64,000 nucleotides of DNA. Source: Medicago truncatula. Its lineage: Eukaryota > Streptophyta > Magnoliopsida > Fabales > Fabaceae. The translations under genes and the position numbers were made by a program. The stretch spans positions 51,316,494 through 51,380,493 of the forward strand of contig NC_053045.1 in NCBI RefSeq assembly GCF_003473485.1. The letters run 5' to 3'. The notes beneath the pieces are model-generated. The model was not told the DNA's origin. It did not search any database and saw only the letters and a program-made list of their open reading frames with translations. Below, in pieces: positions 12,271 to 23,300 of this stretch. Position 1 is the stretch's first letter. Every line of letters begins with the position of its first letter.

Positions 12271-14473
12271 TTAAAATAAAAATGATATTGGTTTGAGTTG
12301 AAGTGGTTCTTTCTTTGTAAGAGCCATTCCAAATATCTCACTCATATCTATATCTTGTTCACCTTCATTTGTTTCAGGTAGTTTCCAATCGAACCAATAA
12401 AGAAGGTTAGCAATCACATATTCAACAACAGCTGTTGCAAAATTATATCCAGGACACCCCCTTCTCCCAAAACCAAATGGGATAAACTGAAAATGTTGAC
12501 CTTTAAAATCAACTTGGTTATGTTCAAACCTCTCTGGCTTGAACTCTTCAGGGTTTTCCCAATATTTAGGGTCTCTTTGTATTGTCCATGCATTAAAATA
12601 TACCGTTGTTTTTGCAGGAATGTCGTATCCTTTTAGTTTCACGCTAGATATTGTTTCTCGAGGAACCAAAAGAGGAAGAGATGGATGTAATCTCATAGTT
12701 TCTTTCACTACACACTTTAAATAATGCATTTGATTGATGTCATTTTCTTCTACTTTTGATTTATTGCCTACAACTCTTCTTACTTCTTCTTGTGCTTTCT
12801 TCATTATGGTAGGATGTTTCATGAGCTCTGAAACTGCCCATTCTAATGTTGTTGCGGTTGTGTCCGTTCCACCCACAAACATGTTCTAAAAATAGTGAAG
12901 AATTAATTTTTACTTTGATGAAACATTTTAATGCATGATTGAACCCCTTGCAAAGGGATGAAATAAAATTATTAAAGGTAGTAATAAATACATCTATAAT
13001 CTGCTAACCATGTAATATATCATTTGGAAAACTCAATAGACATATTATAGGATAACAAAGTTGCATAAGGATAAATATGATAGATAGAGTAGAGATTTAT
13101 GTAAGGTCTTGTCTTATCCTATATCACGTTTTTAATCTACACCTAATAATTAAAAAAATTAGATAGCATGTATTATTCTTCTTCTTTTAATAATATATAT
13201 ATTCTAACATATTCAAGAGATGTCAGTTTAATGGTAACAAAATACAGTGTAACCTCAAACAACAAAGTTTAAATTCCACACGATACAATTTTAATTAAAA
13301 ATGGTTTTTAGTGTCATAGTTTATTTTTGTAGATCGACAAAATAACAACAGTCATCGAAAATTGTCACACATAAATTAAGGAGTTGGGATTGATTCTTAC
13401 CCTGATCATGACGTTTGACGTAACAATTTCGATATATTTAAGACTTGTGAACTCGTTAGTCTCATAGTTATTATATATATATATATATATATGCGTGTGT
13501 GGAAAAAAAATTAAGAAGATAAAAGAGAGAAAAGTACCCCTAGAATCCCTTTGATATCATTATTGGAGAGCCGAAAGCCAAGCATGCCATCATCCTTTTG
13601 GAGTTGAAGGAGAATATCAATGAACCCTTTATTCTTGATTTCATCATTTCCTGTCTTTTTTATTTGCAAACGCTCTTCAATCACCTCATCAAACAAACCA
13701 TCAATTGCTCGAAAAGTGTCATTAATTTTTCCAATTTTTCCACTAAGAACATCAATCCAACCAAACAAAAGGAAGTAATCTCCAACAACAAATTCTGAAA
13801 GATGATGCATGACTTTCCTTGCTATTTCTTTTACCCTATTGTCACTATCTCCTCCATATTTCCTTCCAAGAGAGCATGCACAAATAATATTGTTTGTAGT
13901 TTCAGTAAGCAACTTACTTAAATTCACACATGCATCATTTGAGCTAGCTTCACGTAGTTTACTCACCAATTCCTCAACTACTTCTTTTCTAATTTGATGA
14001 AATGATTGTACACTTTTCATGCTCAAAAGTTCTAGGACACATATTTTTCTTTTTTGTCTCCAATTTTCTCCATAATGTGTAAAACCAACATCCGTTCCTC
14101 CATAAAATATGATTTTTGAAGCTATAGTTTGGGCTCGGTTCGAAAAAGCTAGATCATGGTTATTCATGATTTCCATGGCTATATCTGCTGATGAAATCAC
14201 TAAAGTTTGTCTTTGTCCTAATTGCAATAACATTATGTTTCCATATTTGTGTGATAGGTTTCGAAGAGAACGGTATGGAAGTGTGCCTAGCTGATGAAGA
14301 TTACCGATGATCGGAAGTTTCGGTGGAGACGGAGGCTGATTTATATTGGTTTTGGATTTTCTAATTGCAAACTTAAACACAATCAGCACACTTACTAGGA
14401 AGAAAAGAGATAGAGAAAAGGGTGAAGAAAGAGCTCCTTTAATTTGTTCATGTGACCATATTTTGAGAACCAT
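12271..14473 (-). CDS. Cytochrome P450 monooxygenase, CYP71 clan (A-type)
   Basis: A heme-thiolate monooxygenase that would act at the ER membrane and use NADPH-P450 reductase; the substrate cannot be told from sequence. Exon 1 is 14473-13538 and exon 2 is 12885-12271, with a 652-bp phase-0 intron (GT at 13537, AG at 12887-12886), giving 516 residues, normal for the family. Visible parts: signal anchor at about residues 15-36, the proline hinge PPSPPKLPIIGN at 47-58, I-helix GGTDTT at 317-322, K-helix ETMR at 374-377, PERF at 429-432 and heme loop FGFGRRGCPG with Cys456. The intron sits just before the I-helix motif, as in many A-type P450s. An upstream in-frame GTG is not the start; the ATG at 14473 aligns with the pseudogene start. 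The substrate-recognition regions are intact, so the gene looks functional. Confidence 0.93.
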
Positions 14474-14512
14474 TGTTTGTCCAAACACATCTTGGAGTGA
14501 GAGTCACACACT

Positions 14513-14523
14513 ACATATATATA
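14513..14523 (-). promoter_or_regulatory. TATA box of the P450 gene
   Basis: ctatatatatg on the - strand lies about 40 bases upstream of the P450 start codon, which implies a very short leader. The equivalent position in the pseudogene is also TATA-like. Confidence 0.5.
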
Positions 14524-14822
14524 GCATATGAGGTATAAGGGCGATAGAATGATATCATTTAATTCCTAAGGCATTACATAATTATCATTATTATTATTTT
14601 TTGGTAAAAACATGATTATCATTATTAAATCTTTTAACTATTGTTTCGTAATTATTCAATTTTATTTTTCAATATGGACGTCCATTACTCTAAATTAATT
14701 ATAAAAGTAATTTATTTCTTAAAAATAGTTCTTTGCTTTCGCTAAATCTCAAACAAATTCAACGTGAACCTTTCGCCCCCACTCTTTCCTCATCGTAAAT
14801 AACCACGTTGCAAAATAAAATA

Positions 14823-15020
14823 GGAAAATGCTAACAAGTGTTCTTAGATATTGTTTAAATTCAAAGTGAACCTTTTGCCCCCACTTTCCCTCATCATAAT
14901 TTTTACATAGAAATTTGTGTAAGTATTACTTTTAAACGTGTTTGACTTATGTTTTTAAGATAAAGTTTCTTTTAATGGATTCCTTAAACAATGTTCTTAG
15001 GACACTTGTTAGCATAACCC
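14823..15020. mobile_element. MITE, 198 bp, perfect 9-bp target duplication
   Basis: The inverted ends contain ATGCTAACAAGTGT(T/C)CTTAGA and its reverse complement (14828 and about 14993-15015). The direct repeat AATAAAATA flanks it at 14814-14822 and 15021-15029. Relics of the same family are visible near 5775, 18540 and 36030. Confidence 0.85.
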
Positions 15021-15247
15021 AATAAAATAAAACAAACAACATGTGCAACCATTTGAAAAGTTTGATTTGGAGTGATGTCTACCAACTTTGTTTGCGACAA
15101 TAATTACTTAAAAACTTACACACAAATGAGAAATTCTGGATTTGAACTTGACTCACGATATTTGTTAGTTAAGTTAAGATTTATGGATGTAATACACTTT
15201 CTGTAATGATGTGTTATATGCCATATCTTGTCTTGATTGTAAAAGAA

Positions 15248-15352
15248 GAAGAAATTCACCTTAAAGATGAATAAGTGGGGTGTCCGGGGTTCGAACCCCG
15301 ACCCCTGAATATATTGTGCATTATCCCTTAGCAAATGAGCTAAGCTCATGGG
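15248..15352 (-). mobile_element. tRNA-derived SINE
   Basis: On the - strand it starts with catgagcttagctcatttgc, an A-box-like head, and has a strong B box, ggggttcgaacccc, at 15287-15300. It belongs to the same family as the copies at 7298, 27239 and 54553. The ORF at 15116-15349 is an accident of this element. Confidence 0.65.
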
Positions 15353-15780
15353 AACTATGATTCCTTTTTTCTATCAGAGGCTTAACACAAGAAAAAAAAC
15401 AATGTGAAGGAGTGCCGATTAATGCTGACATGCTTGAAATTCTAAACGTTCGATCTATATTTTCTATTAATTTTAAATTAAATGGTCGTGTGTCTATGTA
15501 TGTGTGCAATTTCTACCTTCCCACAGTATGTCATTCTAGCCAAAATATATATTTTTTCTTTTTATTTTATACGTTACATTATCAATAAAGTATTAATGCA
15601 TTTTTTCGATATACCCTTTACTAATTATTACTCTTGTTTTTTTCAACTCTTTTAATTTAATTTTCATTTACTATTAATGGAATTTACTTTGTCCATTAAT
15701 AAAAGTTATTTTGTAAAATAACTCATAATTAATTAATAAAGCATATTTTCTTAGTAAATTTACTCGTCGAACAATTAATA
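15353..15780. other. AT-rich intergenic stretch, no gene seen
   Basis: No coding, RNA or transposon signal was recognised here. Confidence 0.45.
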
Positions 15781-15859
15781 TAACATGTAGTATGCAATTA
15801 GGCAGTCTTATTGATGGAGGAAGTTACCCAACATACACAACGATTCCTGCACTTGCAAG

Positions 15860-16165
15860 GTCAGTATTCAACAGTTCGGATTGAGTGGAAAGTACCAAAT
15901 AGAGGAAGTGTTAAATGTATGTAATACAGACGGGGATGTTATAGCTTGCAATCATAACATTCCATGTCGTGGAGTTTTTAGAGATGAATTAAGTGCATGG
16001 TTAGGTGGTTTTGGCCGGAATATCGGGTTTTATTTCGTGCTCATGTCAAGACTTCGGGATATATACTATGCTCTTCAACTTGCTTCGGATAAAGGATATC
16101 AAACGCTTTCTATTGAACGTGACTCAGGTACTACGGTATCCTTTTTCCAGCCCAAAAAGTAAAGA
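15860..16165 (+). pseudogene. LINE-type RNase H domain relic
   Basis: The frame 15881-16162 reads as the RNase H-like domain found at the C-terminus of plant LINE polyproteins (RVT_3 type): GVFRDELSAWLGGFGRNIG followed by a segment in which ALQLASDKGY and SIERDS match the usual A-x-x-LA-x-x-x-GY and E-x-DS pattern. The expected first catalytic strand (NTDGD at about 15930) is present, but the preceding Trp-rich start is out of frame (stop at about 15919). It is a short decayed fragment, with no reverse transcriptase nearby. Confidence 0.65.
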
Positions 16166-16410
16166 GCTTATGGCATACAACAAGAATTTATATTTATTTC
16201 CTTTGAAAAAGACTAACGAGGTTCGAATAAGCAAGATACAAATCAAATATTTTTTATTTTACCTATGTCAATCCCGTAGAATATAAATTATCATTCAAAA
16301 AGGAACATTTTAGTGTTTTATTGCATCAAAAGATGTTATTGTAGATGTCTCTCTAAGATAACGTTATGGTACGTAAAGGGCAATTGTATAGAATTGATCA
16401 ATTAATTATT

Positions 16411-16822
16411 AGGCAAATTTTATGGTACACCTAATATATTTGAGTGTATTGGTATATTCGCTCTTTAAATTAATAGTTAAATGAGTTGTTTTTTGAAGAA
16501 AAATATTATTTTTTATCATCTATAATTATAATAACTAAATCTTATTCATCAAAAATGTCAACGAAATAAAATTAATTTTATTTTGAATTTTTTTTCACTC
16601 ATAATTGAGAATATTGATTATTTTTTATGATAATATATAAAAAAATTATTATGATTCTTATAAATAATGAAATGATTTTTTTTCTTATGAATTGATGTTT
16701 TATAAAATATAAATATTAATAAATAACTATTTATTTCATAAAAATGATCGTTAATTTATAAAATTATGAAGTAGGAGTACAACTGATACACCTCACTTTA
16801 TGAGTGTACGGTAAAAATTCCC
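16411..16822. mobile_element. MITE, second copy of the 2181-2601 family
   Basis: The left end is aggcaaattttatggtacac and the right end is gtgtacggtaaaaattccc, imperfect inverted repeats. The flanks attaattat and attaatttat look like an approximate 9-10-bp target duplication. The interior is AT-rich with no ORF. Confidence 0.65.
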
Positions 16823-17107
16823 ATTAATTTATCCCTTACAATTTTGTACAAACTAGTTTGAGATAATATATTAAGGGATAAATTAATATTTTTCAGAGCA
16901 GGTGCTATTCACAACGAAGCATTGCTTCGTGAAATCCAACGAATGCCACGTGGTCAATTTTTAAAGGAAGAGAAGGCTTAAAGTTCCACTATTATAGGAA
17001 AACATGGAGTGTGGACAGTGGTTGAAGTTTGACTCACCAATAAAAATCATTCGCTAGGAATTCACGAGACTTCTTATCGGCAGAACAAGCATTTCTGTAT
17101 TTTTTAA

Positions 17108-17411
17108 CAGAGATGGACAAAAAATCAAGAATTGAACTGAACAAAAAAAAAAACTGAACCATTATTAACGGTTCTAAAACTGAATTGAAACAGTTCAGTT
17201 CGATTCAAAACAGTTCAGTTCGGTTTGGTAACTAAACTTCAATTTCATTTGTTCTTTTTCATATTTTTTCAAAGGTATCAATAATAACAGTTCAGTTCGG
17301 TTTAAAACAGTTCAGTTCGATTCGAAATGCAAACAGTTCAGTTCAGTTATTTTAAATTTAGCAAACAGTTCAGTTCCGTTTTCATTCCGAACTGAACCAT
17401 ACCCCACCTCT
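17108..17411. mobile_element. MITE made of gttcagttcgg repeats, perfect 9-bp target duplication
   Basis: Inverted ends AGAGATGG and, in reverse complement, AGAGGTGG. The direct repeat ATTTTTTAA flanks it at 17099-17107 and 17412-17420. The interior is built of many copies of acagttcagttcg(g/a)tt in one orientation and a few inverted copies near the ends. No ORF. Confidence 0.82.
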
Positions 17412-17420
17412 ATTTTTTAA

Positions 17421-18775
17421 TAGTTTTTTTACGAACCTCGCTATATGGTACGAGAGCTTTGTGCACACGAATTGCACCATATGTGAAATTATCTCCCAAT
17501 TGTGCTAGCTTACATTTTTTTTTTAAAATAAAAGACAAGCTAAGATAAAACAAACATTTTAAGAAGTGTACTTGTATCGGTGTGTGCCGCATGTATACAC
17601 TCACCGTTTGACACACTAGTGGAGATGCATCATGCAAGCCAAAGTGATTTGAAAAGGCACCCCCAAAAGATAAAAGTGTTTTTTATTTCTCAAATTCTCA
17701 TAAACAATCATCTAAGGGATACTATACTGGTTATTTAGGTTCAGTAAAAAATTCAAAGAGACTTATTTACAACAACAAAAAATACATTCGTGCCTTCCCC
17801 ACGAATTTGTTCTCGTGTACTTTAGCTTTTTCCTTTTTTTACGGACCCAACTTAATGATTTATTAATAATTTTGATGTTGGGTAGCAAGTCGCAAGTTAG
17901 GAACTACTCTTTTCAAAAGAAAAAACAATCAAAATGATCTAGTGGTATACGTTCTTATTTCGTCACATTATATTAAAACCTTTTCCAACTTAGTAGGTCT
18001 ACGATTCAAGCTAACAGCTAGCATTATTTGAAAAAGAAAGTAGGTTAGGTTGTTTGAAAACGAATGTTTCCTGCCCTTATTTGGGTCACGTTATACTCAA
18101 ACCTTTTTCAACTTAGTGTCTCTTTTGGATTTGTGTTTTGCAGCATCAAATACGAGTTTCAACCACAAAACGCGATTTGGGTCAAATCTTAGATGTTTGG
18201 ATAACTAGCAAAATAGAATCCCTAAAATGTGATTCTAGCCCCAGACAGCAGACGCGAGTTGATAAAAAGCTACAATTTCAAGATTTTGTGTTTGCTACTA
18301 TACGTTGCTGAGTGATTTTCAAACGGCAAACGTGATTCAGCTGCGTTTTCTTCATTGTTGCTTGCTACAATACGTTTGAGAGGTCAAGGAAGCAAGATCA
18401 GGCTTCTCATGTTGTTGCTTCAGAAAAGAAAGAGATCCGAACAAGCCCCATTCAAATTTTTATTTATTTTTTGTGACAAACCCATTTGATTATCTTTTAC
18501 TTGTACTTAAATTTGACAATATTTTTATTTTAGGAGAATGCTAACGAGTATCCTTAGGGCTTGTTCTTAAATAAAATATATTCTTTTTTTTATGGAGAGT
18601 GCAATATGTTTCTTTTTTTAATTAAAAGAGTAGTCCCTAACTTGTTCTACATTGTTGAAAGCTAGATCCACATGAGATGTGTAATGTATAGCTAAAAAAA
18701 CGCCAATCACTATCTGAATTACTAAACAAATACTAGCTAACGAACTGAAGCCCCACTAATAACTAAGATTGCTCG
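17421..18775. other. Intergenic stretch, no gene seen
   Basis: At 17930-18120 two diverged copies of a block (aatgatctagtggtatac, then ttatttcgtcac and a later ttatttgggtcac) form a loose direct repeat. A relic of the 14823 MITE family lies at about 18535. Nothing coding was recognised. Confidence 0.4.
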
Positions 18776-19113
18776 GGTTTAATTGCAGTTTTTATCCCTC
18801 TATTTTTACCATTTTGCAAAATTGGTCCTCATATTTTAAAATTCGACAGTTTTGGTTCCTCTATCTAATATTTTGTCTAAAATATGATGATGTAACATGT
18901 TTTAAATGAAGTTTTTAAGGGAATTTTCTTACGATTTCATCGATGTTTATATTTTCTCATATTCAGATCATATACCACAACATTTAAAACCTATCACATC
19001 ACCTTTTTTAGTTAAAAAAAATATGATGGAGGGACCATAACTGTCTAATTATAAAATAGGGGGATCAATTCCACAAAAGATGAAAATAGGGGGACCAGAG
19101 TTACAATTAAACC
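18776..19113. mobile_element. MITE with about 80-bp inverted ends
   Basis: The left arm (ggtttaattgcag and onward, with ccctctatttttacc) matches the reverse complement of the right arm (ggtttaattgtaac, with ccccctattttcatc). The interior is unrelated to any coding sequence. No clear target duplication was found. Confidence 0.65.
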
Positions 19114-19331
19114 AATATGAAAGTCCATACTCAAATTTCAATTCAAAAGGGATTAAAACTGCATTCTTCTAGGAGTTCACTATGAAGATTGAAAGTTGTT
19201 CATATTTTCACACAAGATGAAAGTGGTATTGTGTTCATTATGGTCCCTAACCAATATGGAAGTCCCACTTAATAATCCATATGTTGTGACAAACAACTCA
19301 AACACATCATCATCGTTAACACAAGTTTAAC

Positions 19332-19869
19332 TAGACATGGCAACAGGGTAGATCGGGGGCGGGTTTGAGTATCCCCGTCTCCTCCCTCGTTTACATGCAC
19401 CCGCCCCCGTCCCCAAACCATATTGGGGGTAAAATTTGAACACCCAACCCCGCCCCCACCCTTCACCTGCGAAAACTTTATTTTTTATAAAATATTTAAA
19501 AAATGCATATTTTACATTTTTCATAGCAACAAAAACACAATAATTATATTAATAATTATTTATCTAATAAATGTTTTTTAAAAGAGAAAAATAATTATAA
19601 TAAATATGTTTCTAAAGAGTAATAATATATTAAAATAGGTTGGTGCTTAAGAAAATAAGATTATAAAATTTAATAAAGAAAATTAAAAAAAGCGGTTGCG
19701 GGGCGGGGGTGGGAGCGGGGAGGGCGTAAGCATCCCCACATCCGGCCCCACCCCCATACTAAAACTCCAAATTTTCCCCACACCCGCACCCAGTTAAATT
19801 GGCTTTTCCCCGTTAAATTCGGGGCGGGGGCAGTCGGGTCTGACGGGGGTGGGGTTTGTTGCCATGTCT
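19332..19869. mobile_element. GC-rich Mutator-like MITE, perfect 9-bp target duplication
   Basis: The ends TAGACATGGCAACA and, in reverse complement, AGACATGGCAACAA are inverted repeats. AAGTTTAAC flanks it at 19323-19331 and 19870-19878. The arms are strikingly G/C-rich (gggggcggg, ccccgcccc) in an AT-rich region, and the centre (19490-19690) is very AT-rich. The ends resemble those of 4385-4984. The ORFs within are not genes. Confidence 0.9.
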
Positions 19870-19878
19870 AAGTTTAAC

Positions 19879-20310
19879 GGTGACATCTTTAGAGGAGTTT
19901 TTACAATTTTCATTAATCCAAGGATGTATCCGACACGAATGTCCCGAGTATACTCGAAGAAAACGAATTGTGACTATGTTAGGTCTTGGGTGCATTGCAA
20001 CTTTCCTATAAGAGTATAATGGTGGAACCTCTAAAAACGCAATAATAGATGGTGGGTATAGAAAAAGGGAAGGAAAAAAAGGTACACTTTGTGAGGTAAG
20101 TTTTCTCGTGATCCATCACCTTCCCCTTTTGGGCCTAACATTGATTCCATGACTTTTCAGCAAAAGTACTTTTTCTTATTCTCAACCCCACTCTTTAACA
20201 CTTATCATTATTTTGTTCCTATAATAATTAATAATAACAATATTTATTACAAGTCCTTCTTTCTCTATTTTCGCTCCATTTCAACTCATTTTTGCACCAG
20301 TTTTACCACC
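19879..20310. promoter_or_regulatory. Promoter and leader region of the quinolinate synthase gene
   Basis: This 430-bp gap between the MITE and the start codon must hold the promoter. An in-frame upstream ATG at 20149 exists, but the sequence after it is very AT-rich with no transit-peptide character. I see no clear TATA box. Confidence 0.35.
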
Positions 20311-23300
20311 ATGGCTACAACTACTCTATTTCCACTCTCCATCAACCCAAACCATGTTCTTAAACCAAAACGTTTCATTCTTCAACCAAACCAACCTCTA
20401 TTCAAATCTCTCAAATCCAAAACCTCCATTTCCTGCTCCGCTGTTGCTTTTCCAAAAACCACCAACCCTGTCGCTCCTTTGAAACTCCTCGGTCTTGCGG
20501 AGGAGTTTCGATCATTACAGGAGCCAGCAGACCGAATGAAGCGGCTACTACACTACGCAGAGCTAACACCACCGATGGAGGAGACAGCGCGTGTTGACAG
20601 GAACCGAGTCATGGGGTGTACGGCTAGAGTGTGGGTGGAGGTGAAGATCGACGGTGAAGGGAAGGTGAGATTAACGGCGGATAGTGATTCGGAGATCACG
20701 AAAGGTTTTTGTGCGTGTTTGGTTTGGGTGCTTGATGGGTTGGAACCGGAAGAGGTTGTGAAAGTGAGTACTGAGGATTTGGTTGGTCTTAATGTTGGTT
20801 TACCAGGAACTGGTCGTTCTAGGGTGAATACGTGGCATAATGTTCTTGTTACTATGCAAAAAAAGACGAAACAATTGGTTGCTGAGAGAGAAGGGAAGCT
20901 GAAGTTTGAGCCTTTTCCGTCTTTGATTGTTACTGATGATGGTGTTGTTCCTAAGGGTAGTTATGCTGAAGCCCAGGTTATTACTGTCTTTTATTCGGTG
21001 AAAGTTTCATAACGTTTGAAGCACATACAAAGGACACAAGACACGACATCGATGCACCGACACCGATAATAATTTAAGAAAATGACACAGTTTAATATGA
21101 TCATATGTGTTGGTGTCGTGTCGGTGTCAGACACAATATGTAACCGACACCGACATACGTCTAATCTAACAAATATATATATGCTTTATTGGTTATATCT
21201 AAGAATATCGACATTTACAAGTTAAACCTGACCTAATCGACTAGGAGAATCCTTTTGGTACTTAGAGTCTCTATTGGCAAAATTATTTTAAGATTTAAAT
21301 TCATTACAAAGTAATTAAATTTAAAAATTAAACATGTATTAGGTCACCAAAACTTCAAACTCTAGGATTCGGAAGTTTGGTGGTGTTCTATTATTGTTAT
21401 CATTTGGGAAAGTCTTACTAACAAGTGCACGATATATGTTAAAAGACTAAAATATGGTTTTAGTCCCTGCAAATATGTTTCGTTTTGGTTTTAGTCCCTG
21501 TAAAAAAAAAATTGTTTTTGGTCCCTGCAAATTTTTTTGTTTTTTAAAATAGTCGTTGACCCCATTTTTATGATGATTTGCATACGTGGCACATAATGAA
21601 TGAACCCATTTTTGTAGTTTTTGGTCTCTGCAAAATATTTTGTTTTTTAAAAAGGTTCCTAACAAAAAAAATTGCAGGGATCAAAAACAATTTTTTTTTT
21701 ACAGGAACTAAAACCAAAACGAAACATATTTGCCGGAATTAAAACCATATTTTAGCCATATTAAAATAACAAAATTAATTACAAGAATGTTTGTATCTCA
21801 AAAAAAATAAAATTACAAGAATGTTTTATTTATATTGTTGTTGGTCTAGTGATTAACACATACATGAAGGAGAGTGTGGAGGCCCGAGATCAAACAAGGG
21901 CCAAATACAGGAATGTTGTTTTGGAAAAAAAACAAATCTTTAATTGTCGATGAATACACCATTGTGAAGACCGAAGACTACTTTTATTTTTGTTTTATTC
22001 TTTAGCCTATGCTATGAGGTCACTTGTTAGCTTAGGATATTAGTGGTGGGTTGTTTGTTTGTGGCGGCTATAAGTCACTTTATATAGAATCTTTCTTAAA
22101 AAGGGAAATATTAGTGGTGTCCCTTTCTGTTACACCTTGCAAGAATTTGATGCTTATTTATTTAAATTAAAAAAAAAAAAAAAATCTGATGCTTATTTTT
22201 AACAATACTTTCCAGTGTTTTAACAAATTAAGACTTTGTCCTGTTATAGTAGAGATAGGTGATTTTTCTGTTTTTATCATGATTGTGAGTGCTTACTTTG
22301 TAGAGGCATATACTTGGCACATTCCTAATGGTCCTTTTACTTCAATATTTTGCACACACAAATTTTGTATTGAAAGTTCCACTATATCTAAAGCCAAGGC
22401 ATATTTGGTGGGATCCAGTTTGTTGAGAAGTGGCATATTGCATGAGTGGTCCTCACTTTACTTTTCAATTTTGTAGGATACTAGGATGAGTTAGACCAAA
22501 CTCAAAACTCAAACTTTCTAAGGTATTATTTGAGCCTATCTAAAATCTGTTGGGTTATCTGTTGTCTGTCACGCTCGAGGTGTCCACATAATTTGTGGGG
22601 AGTATGTTAAAAAATCTCTCATGATATGCATACATACATCTTGAAAAATGTGTTTATGGGTGGTGGCTAGTCTTATCTCCTCACCTTATAAGTCAATTTT
22701 GTACGATTGAGTTAGACTTCATCCAAATTCTAAGATAGTTTAAGCATTTCTTTTTTCCATACTTACACACAAAAGACAATGATCCCATTATATTAATCAA
22801 GGATGATAAAGAAATGGGTAGTAGTATTTATTAACGTTGCAGATAGTAGATTAGTAGTAACATTTTTCTGTATTTATATTTAGACGAACTTAAATTTAGA
22901 AAAATATGTCTGTGTTTTTTTATTTTACTTTATTTATGCAAGTAGTTTTTTTACTTCAAAACAAAGTTTACTTCACATCTTGATGAATGGAATGGATCAT
23001 GAACATGACAAGAAATCTCATAATTTCATGGAATCTGAACCTGAAAGTATTAAACTTCTAATTTCTGTCTAGCTTTCCTGTAGGCAAAATACTTGTTCCC
23101 TGATGAGTTAAAAGTTGGTGAACTAGTCAATGTGCTGAAGGAGAAGAAAATTGGTGTTGTTGCACATTTTTACATGGATCCTGAAGTCCAAGGCATTTTA
23201 ACAGCTGCTCAGAAGCAGTGGCCTCATATCCATATATCTGATTCACTGGTCATGGCAGATTCAGCAGTCGAAATGGCAAAAGCTGGATGCAAATTCATAA

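Noticed and set aside
14474-14488. Upstream extension of the P450 by five residues
   Set aside because: It starts with GTG; the ATG at 14473 aligns with the start of the pseudogene.
15287-15300. Perfect tRNA-like B box ggggttcgaacccc
   Set aside because: No acceptor stem or anticodon arm can be formed; it is part of a SINE.
20149-20310. In-frame upstream ATG giving 54 extra residues to quinolinate synthase
   Set aside because: The extension is very AT-rich and unlike a transit peptide; the ATG at 20311 has a good context and gives the normal N-terminus.
22189-22476. 95-codon ORF on the + strand
   Set aside because: It falls inside intron 1 of quinolinate synthase and resembles no protein.
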